From Macrostomum hystrix (Eukaryota; Platyhelminthes; Macrostomidae), in assembly GCA_950097015.1 (NCBI GenBank), contig CATNEN010000001.1, positions 23,874,501-23,938,500 of the forward strand: a stretch of DNA of 64,000 nucleotides. The letters run 5' to 3'. A program made the position numbers and the translations under genes. The notes beneath the pieces were generated by a model. The model did no database searches. It had not been told where the DNA came from and saw only the letters and a list, made by a program, of their open reading frames with translations. Of the stretch, positions 11,740 through 22,850 are shown piece by piece; the first letter of the stretch is position 1, and the number at the start of each line of letters is the position of its first letter.

Positions 11740-12545
11740 ACTATGGAAGGTGGAGAGCTGAGAGACGCAGATGAAGCTGATTAGGATCAAAGTGCCATTT
11801 CCCTGAGGCTCCCAAATACTTTGATATTTGATCAAAGAATTTCTGGTCTCCAAGCGGCTGATAATCGCTACAATGCTCCAACTATACGACAGCCAATTGT
11901 TGTTAAGCATGAAGGCATTAGTGATGATGAAACAATCGCTGTATGCCGCATGCTTTACTGGTATTCAGCAGGATCGCGGCGGCCAGGACGCGGCATTCAT
12001 CAGATGATGCGGTATCGAATGCTTCTTTTAGAAACAAAGAAGACAGCAGTGTTGCTTGACGCGGGTTCAGGGTTCATTGTGCTCGGTGTTAAGAGCGCCT
12101 GTTGCTGTTATTTATGTTTCAAAATCGTACAAGCTGCTGTTGCTGCTGCTGTTGTGCCTCTTGTTTTTTCCGCTAAGGTAGAGGAGATTCACTGGTCCGA
12201 TTGTTACCATATGGGTGAAAATATAGATCATGAGGATATGCTGCAAGGATATCGCTAACAAGCGACTATGCCAACAACTGCTGATGTTGAATTCTGCTGG
12301 AATTGTCATTCTAATAGCTGTGCCAGTCAGTTGCCATAGCCCTGCTGCTGTGTGCACTGTGTGACACACACACACGCAGGTAGTGACACCGAGGCAACAG
12401 CTGACGAAAGACAAGTTCTGCAACAATATCACCCTTTCTGCAGTGTGTGCTATACCAGAAGAAATTCAATGGACCGAATAGATAATGACGCTAGTAACAT
12501 ACAGGTATTCAAGCTTTTATATTCTTCTGCTTTTTGGGTAGATTT
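11740..12545. other. Non-coding island, no gene recognised
   Basis: A 145-codon frame at 11821-12258 has no domain or typical coding composition and is rejected as a gene. Otherwise featureless, with short gctgctgtt runs near 12130. Confidence 0.4.
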
Positions 12546-12547
12546 GT

Positions 12548-12950
12548 GAGAATCATAGGGACACTGGTGAGAATGATAGGGACACTGGTGAGAATGATAG
12601 GGTAGACACTGGTGAGAATGATAGGGTAGAGAGACTGGTGAGAATGATAGGGTAGACACTGGTGAGAATGATAGGGTAGAGAGACTGGTGAGAATGATAG
12701 GGTAGACACTGGTGAGAATGATAGGGTAGACACTGGTGAGAATGATAGGGTAGACACTGGTGAGAATGATAGGGTAGAGAGACTGGTGAGAATGATAGGG
12801 TAGACACTGGTGAGAATGATAGGGTAGAGAGACTGGTGAGAATGATAGGGTAGAGACTGGTGAGAATGATAGGGTAGAGACTGGTGAGAATGATAGGGTA
12901 GAGACTGGTGAGAATGATAGGGTAGAGACTGGTGAGAATCATAGGGTAGA
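12548..12950. repeat. 22-28-bp minisatellite
   Basis: Units built from actggtgagaatgatagggt followed by agac, agag or agagag, about 17 copies. Every unit carries ggtgagaat, a splice-donor-like sequence. Confidence 0.9.
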
Positions 12951-13170
12951 GAGGGGATCATTCGGTAGAGGGGGGATCATTCGGTAGAGGGGATCATTCG
13001 GTAGAGGGGGGTCATTCGGTAGAGGGGGATCATTCGGTAGAGAGGGGATCATTCGGTAGAGAGGGGATCATTCGGTAGAGAGGGGATCATTCGGTAGAGA
13101 GGGGATCATTCGGTAGAGAGGGGATCATTCGGTAGAGAGGGGATCATTCGGTAGAGAGGGGATCATAAGT
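12950..13170. repeat. 19-bp minisatellite adjoining the previous array
   Basis: Unit ggggatcattcggtagaga, about 12 copies. It appears to have been seeded from the edge of the neighbouring array, since both share ggtagaga. Confidence 0.9.
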
Positions 13171-13762
13171 ATATGATCAGGGGATCATGGAGTCATTGGG
13201 TGGGGCAGACGGATCAGTCAGTGGCTGTCATGGCAGAGGAATTCTAAGATGACTGCGCATGAGTGGATAGCTGAAATTGTAAACTTATAGCTGGAACACA
13301 GGGAGGTGTCAGTGCGTGACAGCAGCCAAGGCCGCTGAAATACCTGCCCCAAGGTGAAGGGCTGGGCAAATGCGAAAATCAGTAAGCGATGCAGCGGATC
13401 TGATGGTTTGGGCCAGGCCAGGTAAAGGAATGGGCTTGTTGCAACACCTGACACTGCTTTATCAAAATGTTTGTTAGCCCTGCCACCGACCCCGGCTGAA
13501 CAGGGCCACTTTAGTCCCACAAAATCCTCTGACATCCCTCTCCGCTCTATCCCTGCTGGCTGTTTCCAACTCCCAGTCTGCCTGACAGCGGCGACCAATC
13601 AGATGCGACTCGGCCTGGACGGTCATTGGTCAGAGGTTGGCAAGTTAAGCAGAGTGTAAAATCACACGCACACACTGAAACATATTTAAACCGAACAGAA
13701 TAGGATTCGCCTGGTATAGAATCTTTGATAGAATTTTCTCTGAAGCCGAGCACAGAAGCAGC

Positions 13763-13940
13763 ATGGCAACAATGGACAGCGGCAACAAGTCACGGTCAGC
13801 TGGCGCACTGCGGAAGCGGTGCTCGACTACCGCGGCGGCGTCTGCGGCATTCACCAACGCGGCTGCTGGCGGAGCTGCGATGACCAGCGCTGACTCCCGA
13901 CTGCTCATGGGACTCGGCTGGCAGACTCTCGACTGCGCGG
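13763..13940 (+). CDS. Possible first exon of an unrecognised gene
   Basis: An ATG at 13763 opens an Ala/Ser/Thr-rich frame (ATMDSGNKSRSAGALRKR...) with GC-rich codon use like the real genes here. A good splice donor (GCGGG/GTGAGC) falls at 13941, right before a minisatellite at 14010-14745, which is the arrangement seen in ORC1 and UROD introns. I could not identify a following exon or any domain. It may equally be 5' untranslated or non-coding sequence. Confidence 0.25.
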
Positions 13941-14009
13941 GTGAGCTGAACACCTTCTGCCTGCGGACTGTGCGGGATGGGGCACTGCGGCATCAGTGGC
14001 AGATGAGAG

Positions 14010-14745
14010 AGCGAGATTGAGAGGGAGATTGAGAGGGAGATTGAGAGGGAGATTGAGAGGGAGATTGAGAGGGAGATAAGAGAGGGAGATAAGAGAGGGA
14101 GATTTAGAGAAGGAAATGAGAGAAGGAGTGAGAGGGAGACTGAGAGAAGGAGTGAGAGGGAGACTGAGGGAAGGAGTGAGAGGGAGACTGAGAGAAGGAT
14201 TGAGAGGGAGACTGAGAGAAGGAGTGAGAGGGAGACTGAGAGAAGGAGTGAGAGGGAGACTGAGAGAAGGAGTGAGAGGGAGACTGAGAGAAGGATTGAG
14301 AGGGAGACTGAGAGAAGGAGTGAGAGGGAGACTGAGAGAAGGATTGAGAGGGAGACTGAGAGAAGGATTGAGAGGGAGACTGAGAGAAGGATTGAGAGGG
14401 AGACTGAGAGAAGGATTGAGAGGGAGACTGAGAGAAGGATTGAGAGGGAGACTGTGAGAAGGAGTGAGTGGGAGACTGAGAGAAGGAGTGAGAGGGAGAC
14501 TGAGAGAAGGAGTGAGAGGGAGACTGTGAGAAGGAGTGAGAGGGAGACTGAGAGAAGGAGTGAGAGGGAGACTGTGAGAAGGAGTGAGAGGGAGACTGTG
14601 AGAAGGAGTGAGAGGGAGACTGAGAGAAGGAGTGAGAGGGAGACTGTGAGAAGGAGTGAGAGGGAGACTGTGAGAAGGAGTGAGAGGGAGACTGTGAGAA
14701 GGAGTGAGAGGGAGACTGAGAGAAGGAGTGAGAGGGAGACTGTGG
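14010..14745. repeat. 10-bp then 24-bp minisatellite
   Basis: Starts as gagggagatt units (14010-14105), then about 26 units of 24 bp built from gagagggagactgagagaag. The long frames on both strands are repeat artefacts. Confidence 0.95.
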
Positions 14746-16240
14746 TAGGGAGATTGGGAGAGGGGATCGGGGTAGGCATAATATGGATTTCACCACCTGT
14801 TTATCAGAATAACGCGGTTCAACCCCGCGTGACAACACCTGCTTAAGTTGCTGTCACAATTCAGATAGACATTCAGTATAGAAAAAAGAATTTATAGCAT
14901 TTTACACATCCGATTTGACAATATATACGGAAATGAATGAATGGGAGTGACTGATGCTCACAGGTGTATTGTAGATCCCCATACTGTACAGCATCTTTAG
15001 TCAGTTTATAATCATTAAGTTCTTGACCATAGCGAACTGAATGATGTGCATTGTATACAATGGCACCTTGTGAGGCACCGTATGCCATATATAGCAATGG
15101 GCCAAGGAGTTTATACCGGCAAACAGCAGCTGCTTGGTGGAATTCTTTTTTTAGACTAAAATGCGAACCAATGGGACTTTGTTTGCATCCACTTTGAACA
15201 CTGCCGGTCGGCAGAAGAGCTTGTTGCTAGAAAACAATCAATCTTCTTTAATGTTCCGCTGTCTATGGCACAAACCTCACCCGTTTCTCAAAGAAGATCC
15301 CCAAACAGAAGCCATCCATAAGGAGGCCTTATTCGGTGATTGCCATAGTAAACATTCCAGTTTATGTTCCGTGATTTGGACAAGAATTAACACAGCCAAA
15401 CCGCGGGAAACAACCGCTTTCACACCTATTGGTTTTATTGGAAAGCTTTTGTAATTCTGCTCTCCATGCAGTCCCGCCGTGGTCTCGGCTTCTCAACCGG
15501 AACCCACCTCAGCTCTGAGCTGTTGGCCATTGTTTGAGTCGTGCTTCTCAATTGATTTGGCTCGATTCAGAATTCTATTAAATGGAAAGTATCAGTGTGG
15601 TGAAACACCTGTATGAGCACATGTTTGTGATACGGGATACGGGATGCGGGATGCGGATATGCAGATAAAACTAGGCAATTAAGACGCAACATGCAGCCAC
15701 GTCCCGCTGGGATATTGTTTGCGCGTTCGAGGAAAAAAAACAGAACTGTGAAAAATTATCCCCATATTGCCACACTGGCCATTCTAGGCGCATTAATTTC
15801 GGGACTCCATTGAAAATCTGATTGGGAATTAAAACTTTCCATTGCCATCGCTTGAGGGACTCGGGCACCCCCGCTGGCATCACGGCCACCGCCAAGCGCG
15901 TAGAGAAATTGGCAATTCACAATGGATCACTGCCTGTGGTGTGGTCTGGCAGCAAAGCAAGCTGTTGCCAAATATCTATGAGTTAGTCTTGCCTGGAGAC
16001 ATTCTCAAACTGACTCAAGCTGTCAAGATCCCCGTGCCAAGTATATACGGCTAGCTTAAACACTCATTTGTGAAATTATTAATTTAGGCAATTCGGATCC
16101 TGAATTTTATTTTAGTTAAAAACTGAAGTACGGGATTTGTCAAGTAGTTAAGCCTTCCAAAAATAGCATTATCAATAAGGTGATCATCTAAAGTTTATGG
16201 ATTCTAAACTAATTCTGAATTCTAATTCTAAGTCTGAAGA
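14746..16240. other. Non-coding island, no gene recognised
   Basis: Single-copy sequence without a supportable gene. A 97-codon frame at 15161-15454 has no recognisable domain. Confidence 0.45.
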
Positions 16241-16242
16241 TT

Positions 16243-16957
16243 CTACAGCTTGGGATTTCTACAGTTTTGGGATTGCTACAGTTTGGGATTTCTACAGTTT
16301 GGGATTTCTACAGTTTGGGATTTCTACAGTTTGGGATTTCTACAGTTTGGGATTTCTACAGTTTGGTATTTCTACAGTTTGGTATTTCTACAGTTTGGGA
16401 TTTCTACAGTTTGGGATTTCTACAGTTTGGGATTTCTACAGTTTGGGATTTCTACAGTTTGGTATTTCTACAGTTTGGTATTTCTACAGTTTGGGATTTC
16501 TACAGTTTTGGGATTTCTACAGTTTGGGATTTCTACAGTTTAGGATTTCTACAGTTTGGGATTTCTACAGTTTGGGATTTCTACAGTTTAGGATTTCTAC
16601 AGTTTGGGATTTCTACAGTTTGGGATTTCTACAGTTTGGGATTTCTACAGTTTAGGATTTCTACAGTTTGGGATTTCTACAGTTTGGGATTTCTACAGTT
16701 TAGGATTTCTACAGTTTGGGATTTCTACAGTTTGGGATTTCTACAGTTTGGGATTTCTACAGTTTGGAATTTCTACAGTTTGGGATTTCTACAGTTTGGG
16801 ATTTCTACAGTTTAGGATTTCTACAGTTTGGGATTTCTACAGTTTGGGATTTCTACAGTTTAGGATTTCTACAGTTTGGGATTTCTACAGTTTGGGATTT
16901 CTACAGTTTAGGATTTCTACAGTTTGGGATTGCTACAGTTTGGGATTTCTAAGAGTT
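16243..16957. repeat. 15-bp minisatellite, about 47 copies
   Basis: Unit ggatttctacagttt, very homogeneous with gta and tta variants. Because the unit is a multiple of 3, three + frames stay open; these are artefacts. Each unit contains tttctacag, which resembles a 3' splice site. Confidence 0.97.
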
Positions 16958-18138
16958 TAGGCCTCTTCTTCCAAGTTGACATATAAATCGAAAGCTGCCT
17001 CGTGGCTTTAATAGATCGTGGCATGCATATTTATCTGCAGCGAAACCAATACACCGCACCTCAGTGACGAAAATGCTCAGCTATAGACTCAGCTATAGAG
17101 ACCATAGAGCAAAATATCACTACTCAAGCTCAAGCGGCGCCCTCACCAGCGGAAGTCAGCCAGTCATTTATCTCTTTCTGCTACCGAAATTTGCTCCTAA
17201 ATAAAAAAACAAATCGGCACCGAGTGGGGTCGCAGAAAATTCTAAGGCGGGGAGACGCTTTTGAGGAGTTCAGGGATTTCTTCTAATCACCGGAACTGAC
17301 TCCCCACTTCCCAGCCGATCAACGAAAATCTTCCCCTAGCCTCCCCACCCCCAGCCCCACCTTCGAGCTGGGCAGGTGGGAGCGAACTGACGTCGGAAGG
17401 CCGGACTAGAATGGGGATCTTGATGGTTTACGACCATTTTCTGTATTTCTGTAGTTCTTTGCTTCATTTTTCTTCTCTACCCCAAAAGCCAAAATCAGAT
17501 TTTATGGACATTTCCACTTCTCTCATTTGAAACTCACCCCCCGAAAAGTATGGATTCGAAAATGGGATTTTCTAAGAAATCGCTCATTTACAACCTTTGG
17601 AATTTCAATTTTTTTCGAGCACGCGACACTGAGGACTGGGAATTAATGGTGCACGTGCCAGCGGGAGGACGGTTTGAGAACGGAGGGCCCCATTAATTGG
17701 TTTGGGCTGAGCTCCACTGTGAAGATCCATCAGTTTTTTGGCTCTCTGGTTCCCCAGCGGCACACCTGCACAGCCGCCTGACACCGCCTCGTGCCTTCCC
17801 GGCGACCAATCGCCCTGATTTACGATCCCCTGCCACCCCCGGGACCCGACTGAGCAGGCTATAACCGTCAGGGAGGACAACAGACAGCCGGAGAAAGAGC
17901 AGAGAGACGGGCAAGCAGAGTCAGGATAGGAGACAGGATAGGAGCAACAGAAAAAACCGGACGCGCCAAATTTACTTTCGCAGGCTCTCTCGCTCAGCTG
18001 ACTGCTTCTTCAGCATTCAAGCCACCGCAGCGTCAGCACCAGCTGCTGCTGCCGCCGCCTCCGCCGCTGCCACTTCTCTCGCAGCAGCCGGGCACATCGT
18101 CAGCAGCCTCCACCGCCTGGACCGTCAGCTCAGCAGCC
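16958..18138 (+). promoter_or_regulatory. Upstream region and 5' leader of the Snail-family gene
   Basis: Single-copy DNA between the 15-bp array and the Snail start codon. From about 17880 it becomes purine- then CAG/GCC-rich, as expected of a 5' leader. The coding frame stays open upstream of the ATG to a TGA near 17850, but has no earlier ATG. A tataa occurs at about 17861, not tested as a promoter. Confidence 0.35.
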
Positions 18139-19353
18139 ATGGCGCTGAATCATCAGCATCAGCAGCAGCAGCAGCAGTACGCCATGCTGCAACATCTGCA
18201 CCGCAGCTTCGGTTCCATGTCGGGCATTCATCAGATGCAGCCGCTTCATCGACCCCCCGCGTTGCCAACAGACCTCGGTCAGCTGCTGCTGCTTGGCCTG
18301 GCGTGTCGCCAGCCAGACACTCAACAGCAGGGTCCTCTGCCAACGCTGCCACTGCCGCCGCTGCTACCGGCCGCCGCCATCGCTGCAGCCGCCGCAGCTG
18401 CCGCCGCCGCCGCCGCCAACGCACATTCAACAGCCTCAGAGCTGAAGCCGACACCGGAGAACATTCGCGCCTACCCCGGCCTGTTTGTCGACTTCCAGAT
18501 GCGGGCCCTGGCCATGGCTCGCGAGCTGGCCGCCGCGGTGCCACAGCAGCAGCAGCCGCAGCTACACCAGGAGCAGAAGTGCTTTCATTCGCCTCCGCCA
18601 CCACCACCGCCTCCATCGTCGCCTCCTTCACAGCAGCAGCCAACAACACCGACTTCGAAGTCCGCCTCCCTGTCCGCGGCGTCCTCCGCTGACTCGTCAC
18701 CGTCAACACCACCAAACGGGCGGTTCGCTTGCGACCGCTGCCGCCGGTCCTACACAACCAGCGCCGGGCTGCTGAAGCACCGGGAGTCAGCCAGCTGCTG
18801 CGGCGAAGGCGGAGAGGCCAAAAAGTTCAGCTGCACCCGCTGCCACAAGGTCTATTACAGCCTGAGTGCGCTCAAGATGCACATCCGAACCCACACGCTG
18901 CCCTGCCAGTGCCGGATCTGCGGCAAGGCCTTCAGCCGCATGTGGCTGCTCAATGGACACATCCGCACTCACACCGGCGAGAAGCCGTTCGAGTGCGGCG
19001 TCTGCCAGCGCGCCTTCGCAGACCGATCCAACCTGCGTGCGCACATGCAGACACACTCAGTGGTGAAGAAGTACCGCTGCCAGGCCTGCGGCAAGACCTT
19101 CAGCCGCATGGGGTTGCTGACCAAGCACAGGGCGACGTCTGCTGGCGGCTGCGGCGGCTGCTCAGCCTCCGACGACATGGCTTCCGCTGTCGAAGAGTTC
19201 GACGACTTCGGCCACAGCGACAGTCGGCTGGACAATGAACACTTCGACGACGAGGATGACGCCGAGATCGTGGAAGCCCACGGAGCGGAGCCAATCCTGG
19301 GCCTAAAAGTCAGCACTGACGAACTGAATATGGAGGCCGAGGACAGCGCCTGA
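18139..19353 (+). CDS. Snail-family C2H2 zinc-finger transcription factor
   Basis: A 404-residue intronless frame. Five zinc fingers lie at about residues 196-340: finger 1 is C2HC (CDRCRRSY...KHRESASC), finger 2 [18 protein letters not shown], finger 3 [21 protein letters not shown], finger 4 [21 protein letters not shown], finger 5 C2HC ([11 protein letters not shown]...GGC). [13 protein letters not shown] and [11 protein letters not shown] are signatures of Snail rather than Scratch. Snail proteins bind E-boxes in the nucleus and repress genes such as cadherins during mesoderm formation and cell migration. The N-terminal half is poly-Gln, poly-Ala and poly-Pro, and the SNAG repressor peptide expected at the N-terminus is absent. 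The C-terminus is acidic. ATG 18139 is the first in frame (gcagccATGG context). A minisatellite starts about 30 bp after the stop. Confidence 0.9.
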   Translation: MALNHQHQQQQQQYAMLQHLHRSFGSMSGIHQMQPLHRPPALPTDLGQLLLLGLACRQPDTQQQGPLPTLPLPPLLPAAAIAAAAAAAAAAAANAHSTASELKPTPENIRAYPGLFVDFQMRALAMARELAAAVPQQQQPQLHQEQKCFHSPPPPPPPPSSPPSQQQPTTPTSKSASLSAASSADSSPSTPPNGRFACDRCRRSYTTSAGLLKHRESASCCGEGGEAKKFSCTRCHKVYYSLSALKMHIRTHTLPCQCRICGKAFSRMWLLNGHIRTHTGEKPFECGVCQRAFADRSNLRAHMQTHSVVKKYRCQACGKTFSRMGLLTKHRATSAGGCGGCSASDDMASAVEEFDDFGHSDSRLDNEHFDDEDDAEIVEAHGAEPILGLKVSTDELNMEAEDSA

Positions 19354-19382
19354 TCCAAGAAGACTGTTTACACAGTGGTTCT

Positions 19383-20055
19383 GACCTCAAACTATCTCAA
19401 ACCCTCCTCAAACAGTGTCTCAAATCCTCCTCAAACAGTGTCTCAAACCCTCCTCAAACAGTGTCTCAAATCCTCCTCAAACAGTGTCTCAAATCCCACT
19501 CAAACCGAGTCTCAAATCCCACTCAAACAGAGTCTCAAATCCCACTCAAACCGAGTCTCAAATCCCACTCAAATAGAGTCTCAAATCCCACTCAAACCGA
19601 GTCTCAAATCCTCCTCAAACCGAGTCTCAAATCCCACTCAAACAGAGTCTCAAATCCCACTCAAACCGAGTCTCAAATCCTCCTCAAACAGTGTCTCAAA
19701 TCCCACTCAAACCGAGTCTCAAATCCCACTCAAACCGAGTCTCAAATCCCACTCAAACCGAGTCTCAAATCCCACTCAAACCGAGTCTCAAATCCCACTC
19801 AAACCGAGTCTCAAATCCCACTCAAACCGAGTCTCAAATCCCACTCAAACCGAGTCTCAAATCCCACTCAAACAGAGTCTCAAATCCCACTCAAACAGAG
19901 TCTCAAATCCCACTCAAACAGAGTCTCAAATCCCACTCAAACCGAGTCTCAAATCCCACTCAAACCGAGTCTCAAATCCCACTCAAACCGAGTCTCAAAT
20001 CCCACTCAAACCGAGTCTCAAATCCCACTCAAACCGAGTCTCAAACCCACCCAGA
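19383..20055. repeat. 23-bp minisatellite in the presumed Snail 3' UTR
   Basis: About 29 units of the form ctcaaatcccactcaaaccg plus agt, starting with tcctc variants next to the gene. Three + frames remain open across it and look like proteins of SNRVSNPTQTE repeats; they are artefacts. Confidence 0.95.
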
Positions 20056-20758
20056 CAGCTTAAATAAGTTTTTTTAAACCGTGCGGATAATTGAAAGCTT
20101 TGTGACATTAACTTATTTTGCCCGTCGCACATTCCACACGCCTTGGCCAATAGCAGCACAGCATACTAGTACCTGTAGTAGTACTAGTACCTGACTGCTA
20201 ATTGTTCTCATTTGCTTTTGCGTCGCTGCTTTGGATATGGGATTATGCAAATTTATTTTCTTGCAATCAAGTCCAAATCCCCTTCATTCGTCACGGCATT
20301 GTCATCCATCATTTTCTCGAATGCCCGTTTCACCCTACTAGCCCGGAGTCAGTAGTTCTTATCGCTCTTTATCATTTCTTATTGTTTTATTAGCTTTCTT
20401 TATTCGTTGTTGAAATGCTCCATTTTTCCCTTTTTGTGGAAATTCAAAATGAGAAATTCTACGAACTCAAACGCTGGCGAAACCGTTTCTCGCATATTGA
20501 AGAGTTAAAAAGCATATCTATATTTAAGAGTCCATTCAAATTGCCAATCAGCACAATGTCACCCCACTGTACAGTTGCACACACATGGTAGTATGCCTGG
20601 CTATGTACCAGTTTATATAAATGCTTCAATTGTTGTTATCTGTTAAATAAACGTAGCACAAATTTCAGGTGAAGGAATACAAATCCTATTTAGCACTTTA
20701 GTCTCTTGTTTCTAAATTTTGATGTGCAAAACAGTTAGAAAACATTCTCCAACACACA
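20056..20758. other. Intergenic, no gene recognised
   Basis: AT-rich single-copy DNA. It contains a small direct/inverted set of agtactagtacctg near 20165-20195. Confidence 0.45.
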
Positions 20759-20759
20759 T

Positions 20760-21905
20760 TGGACGCTCATGACCACGAAATAGCAGTTCATGACCGGAAA
20801 ATAACCGCTCATGACCAGATACAGAAAGCTCATAACCCGAAAAAGAATGCTCATGACCAGATACAGAAAGCTCATAACCCGAAAAAGAATGCTCATGACC
20901 AGAAAAAGTCACTAATGACCAGAAATCGGATGTTCATGACCAGAAATCGGTTGCTCATGACCAGAAATAGGATGCTCATGACCAGAATTTGGTTTTTCAT
21001 GACCAGAAATCGGTTGCTCATGACCAGAAATTGGTTCTTCATGACCAGAAATCGGTTGCTCATGACGAGAAGTAGGATGCTCATGACAAGAAATCAGATG
21101 CTCATGACCAGAAATCAGATGCTCATGACCAGAATATATCGATTAACAAGAAACTTCATGACCAGAAATTTGATGCTCATGACAAGAAATCAGATGCTCA
21201 TGACCAGAAATCAAATGCTCATGACCAGAATATATCGATTAACAAGAAACTTCATGACCAGAAATTTGATGCTCATGACAAGAAATCAGATGCTCATGAC
21301 CAGAAATCGGATGCTCATGACCAGAAATCGGATGCTCATGACCAGAAATCGGATGCTCATGACCAGAATTTGGTTTTTCATGACCAGAAATCGGTTGCTC
21401 ATGACCAGAAATTGGTTCTTCATGACCAGAAATCGGTTGCTCATGACGAGAAGTAGGATGCTCATGACAAGAAATCAGATGCTCATGACCAGAAATCAGA
21501 TGCTCATGACCAGAATATATCGATTAACAAGAAACTTCATGACCAGAAATTTGATGCTCATGACAAGAAATCAGATGCTCATGACCAGAAATCAAATGCT
21601 CATGACCAGAATATATCGATTAACAAGAAACTTCATGACCAGAAATTTGATGCTCATGACAAGAAATCGGATGCTCATGACAAGAAATCGGATGCTCATG
21701 ACAAGAAATCAAATGCTCATGACCAGAATATATCGATTAACAAGAAACTTCATGACCAGAAATTTGATGCTTATGACCAGAAATCGGATGCTCATGACAA
21801 GAAATCGGATGCTCATGACCAGAAATCAAATGCTCATGACCAGAAATAGGATGCTCATGACCAGAATATATCGATTAAGAAGAAATTTCATGACCAGAAA
21901 AGAGA
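20760..21905. repeat. 21-bp minisatellite with ~380-bp higher-order structure
   Basis: Unit gctcatgaccagaaatcgga plus one base. Variant units containing atatatcgattaacaagaaa recur, and the ordered block near 20990-21260 is repeated about 380 bp later (ttggttcttcatgacc at 21031 and again near 21412). The 407-codon frame through it is an artefact. Confidence 0.93.
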
Positions 21906-22425
21906 TACTGTTTCTGAGACACAAATTTAATGAAACTCTACTTATCAAACGATATTTTTCCCGTCTGGTCATGAAGTCGTGAAAGTTTTCAGAAATACGT
22001 AAGCAAAAGATTGTGGAAATAAATAGTTATATCTGATTTAACTTGCCTAGATTTTTTTTAGTTTTTTATAAGCAGAATTTACACACGAAATGAAATTTAG
22101 TAATAGAAACAAAACCAAATGAGATTTAAATGACATAAAAATGCAAGGAGGTCATGCCTCAACTATTAATTAAACTGTCAAAATCTAATTGGGAAAAAAT
22201 GAACTAGCATAAGCAAAATTAGACAAGCATATGGAATGTCCCATAATGAAGCGTCCACATGGGTATCTGATGTTTCCTGGAAATGAAGATGGTAATCTAT
22301 AAATAGCAACAGAGCAAACGCTCACCTTGTTTTTAGTCAATGGACGGTCGATGATTTAGTTAAAGAAAAACTCGCAAAAGCCACACCTCCTTAATGTACT
22401 TTTAGGCAAACGTCCTTCTGTAATC
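21906..22425. other. Intergenic, no gene recognised
   Basis: AT-rich single-copy DNA without supportable frames or repeats. Confidence 0.5.
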
Positions 22426-22429
22426 AACA

Positions 22430-22690
22430 TCTTTGCAGAAGAGGCAATTCTGCCCATTTCGCTGACTCCTGAGCACACACTCACACAGGTGTGTACATCT
22501 GCCCTGACTAACTTTTCTGACTTTCATTTTCAGGCTGAGAACACTCTCACTGTGCCTTAGAGGCTGGCCCTCAAATGCGTAAATGCACGACAAGCCCCCA
22601 AGCCTTCTCTCCGCTGCTGCACCCACAATGAATGTGGCCTCGCCGCGGAATCGAGCTCAGGGACCTTAGTGCAAGACATGTGCAACGTCC
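22430..22690 (-). mobile_element. SINE family A copy
   Basis: Minus-strand copy: tRNA-like segment (gagctcgattccgcggcgaggcc) near 22645, body gggccagcctctaaggcaca, then acacctgtgtg and aggagtcagcgaaatgggca. It ends within the 3' part near 22430. The order is the same as in the other family A copies. Confidence 0.8.
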
Positions 22691-22850
22691 TTCTACTCCA
22701 ACCATTTTGCTTCTTATCTGTGAAAACAGTCAGTAAGCAATGTGAGCATAGCAGACAGCCAGCTCACTACATTTTGTGAGACTACGGAGATTCGCATTGC
22801 ACTCTGATCTCTCCAAATATGCCGAGTTCATCGTGTAGGGGGAGGTGCTG

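Noticed and set aside
11821..12258. 145-codon + frame
   Set aside because: No domain, no splice context, non-coding-like codon use; lies between minisatellites.
13796..14838. 327- and 244-codon minus frames of SLSLLLSV and SPSHSFSQ repeats
   Set aside because: 24-bp repeat read in two frames; no flanking coding exon.
18125..18757. 210-codon minus frame opposite the Snail gene
   Set aside because: Antisense of CAG/GCC-rich coding sequence; such repeats leave all frames open.
19375..20077. Frames of SNRVSNPTQTE repeats
   Set aside because: 23-bp minisatellite after the Snail stop codon, open in three frames.
20759..21982. 407-codon frame of LMTRNRM repeats
   Set aside because: 21-bp minisatellite artefact; low-complexity and without real termini.
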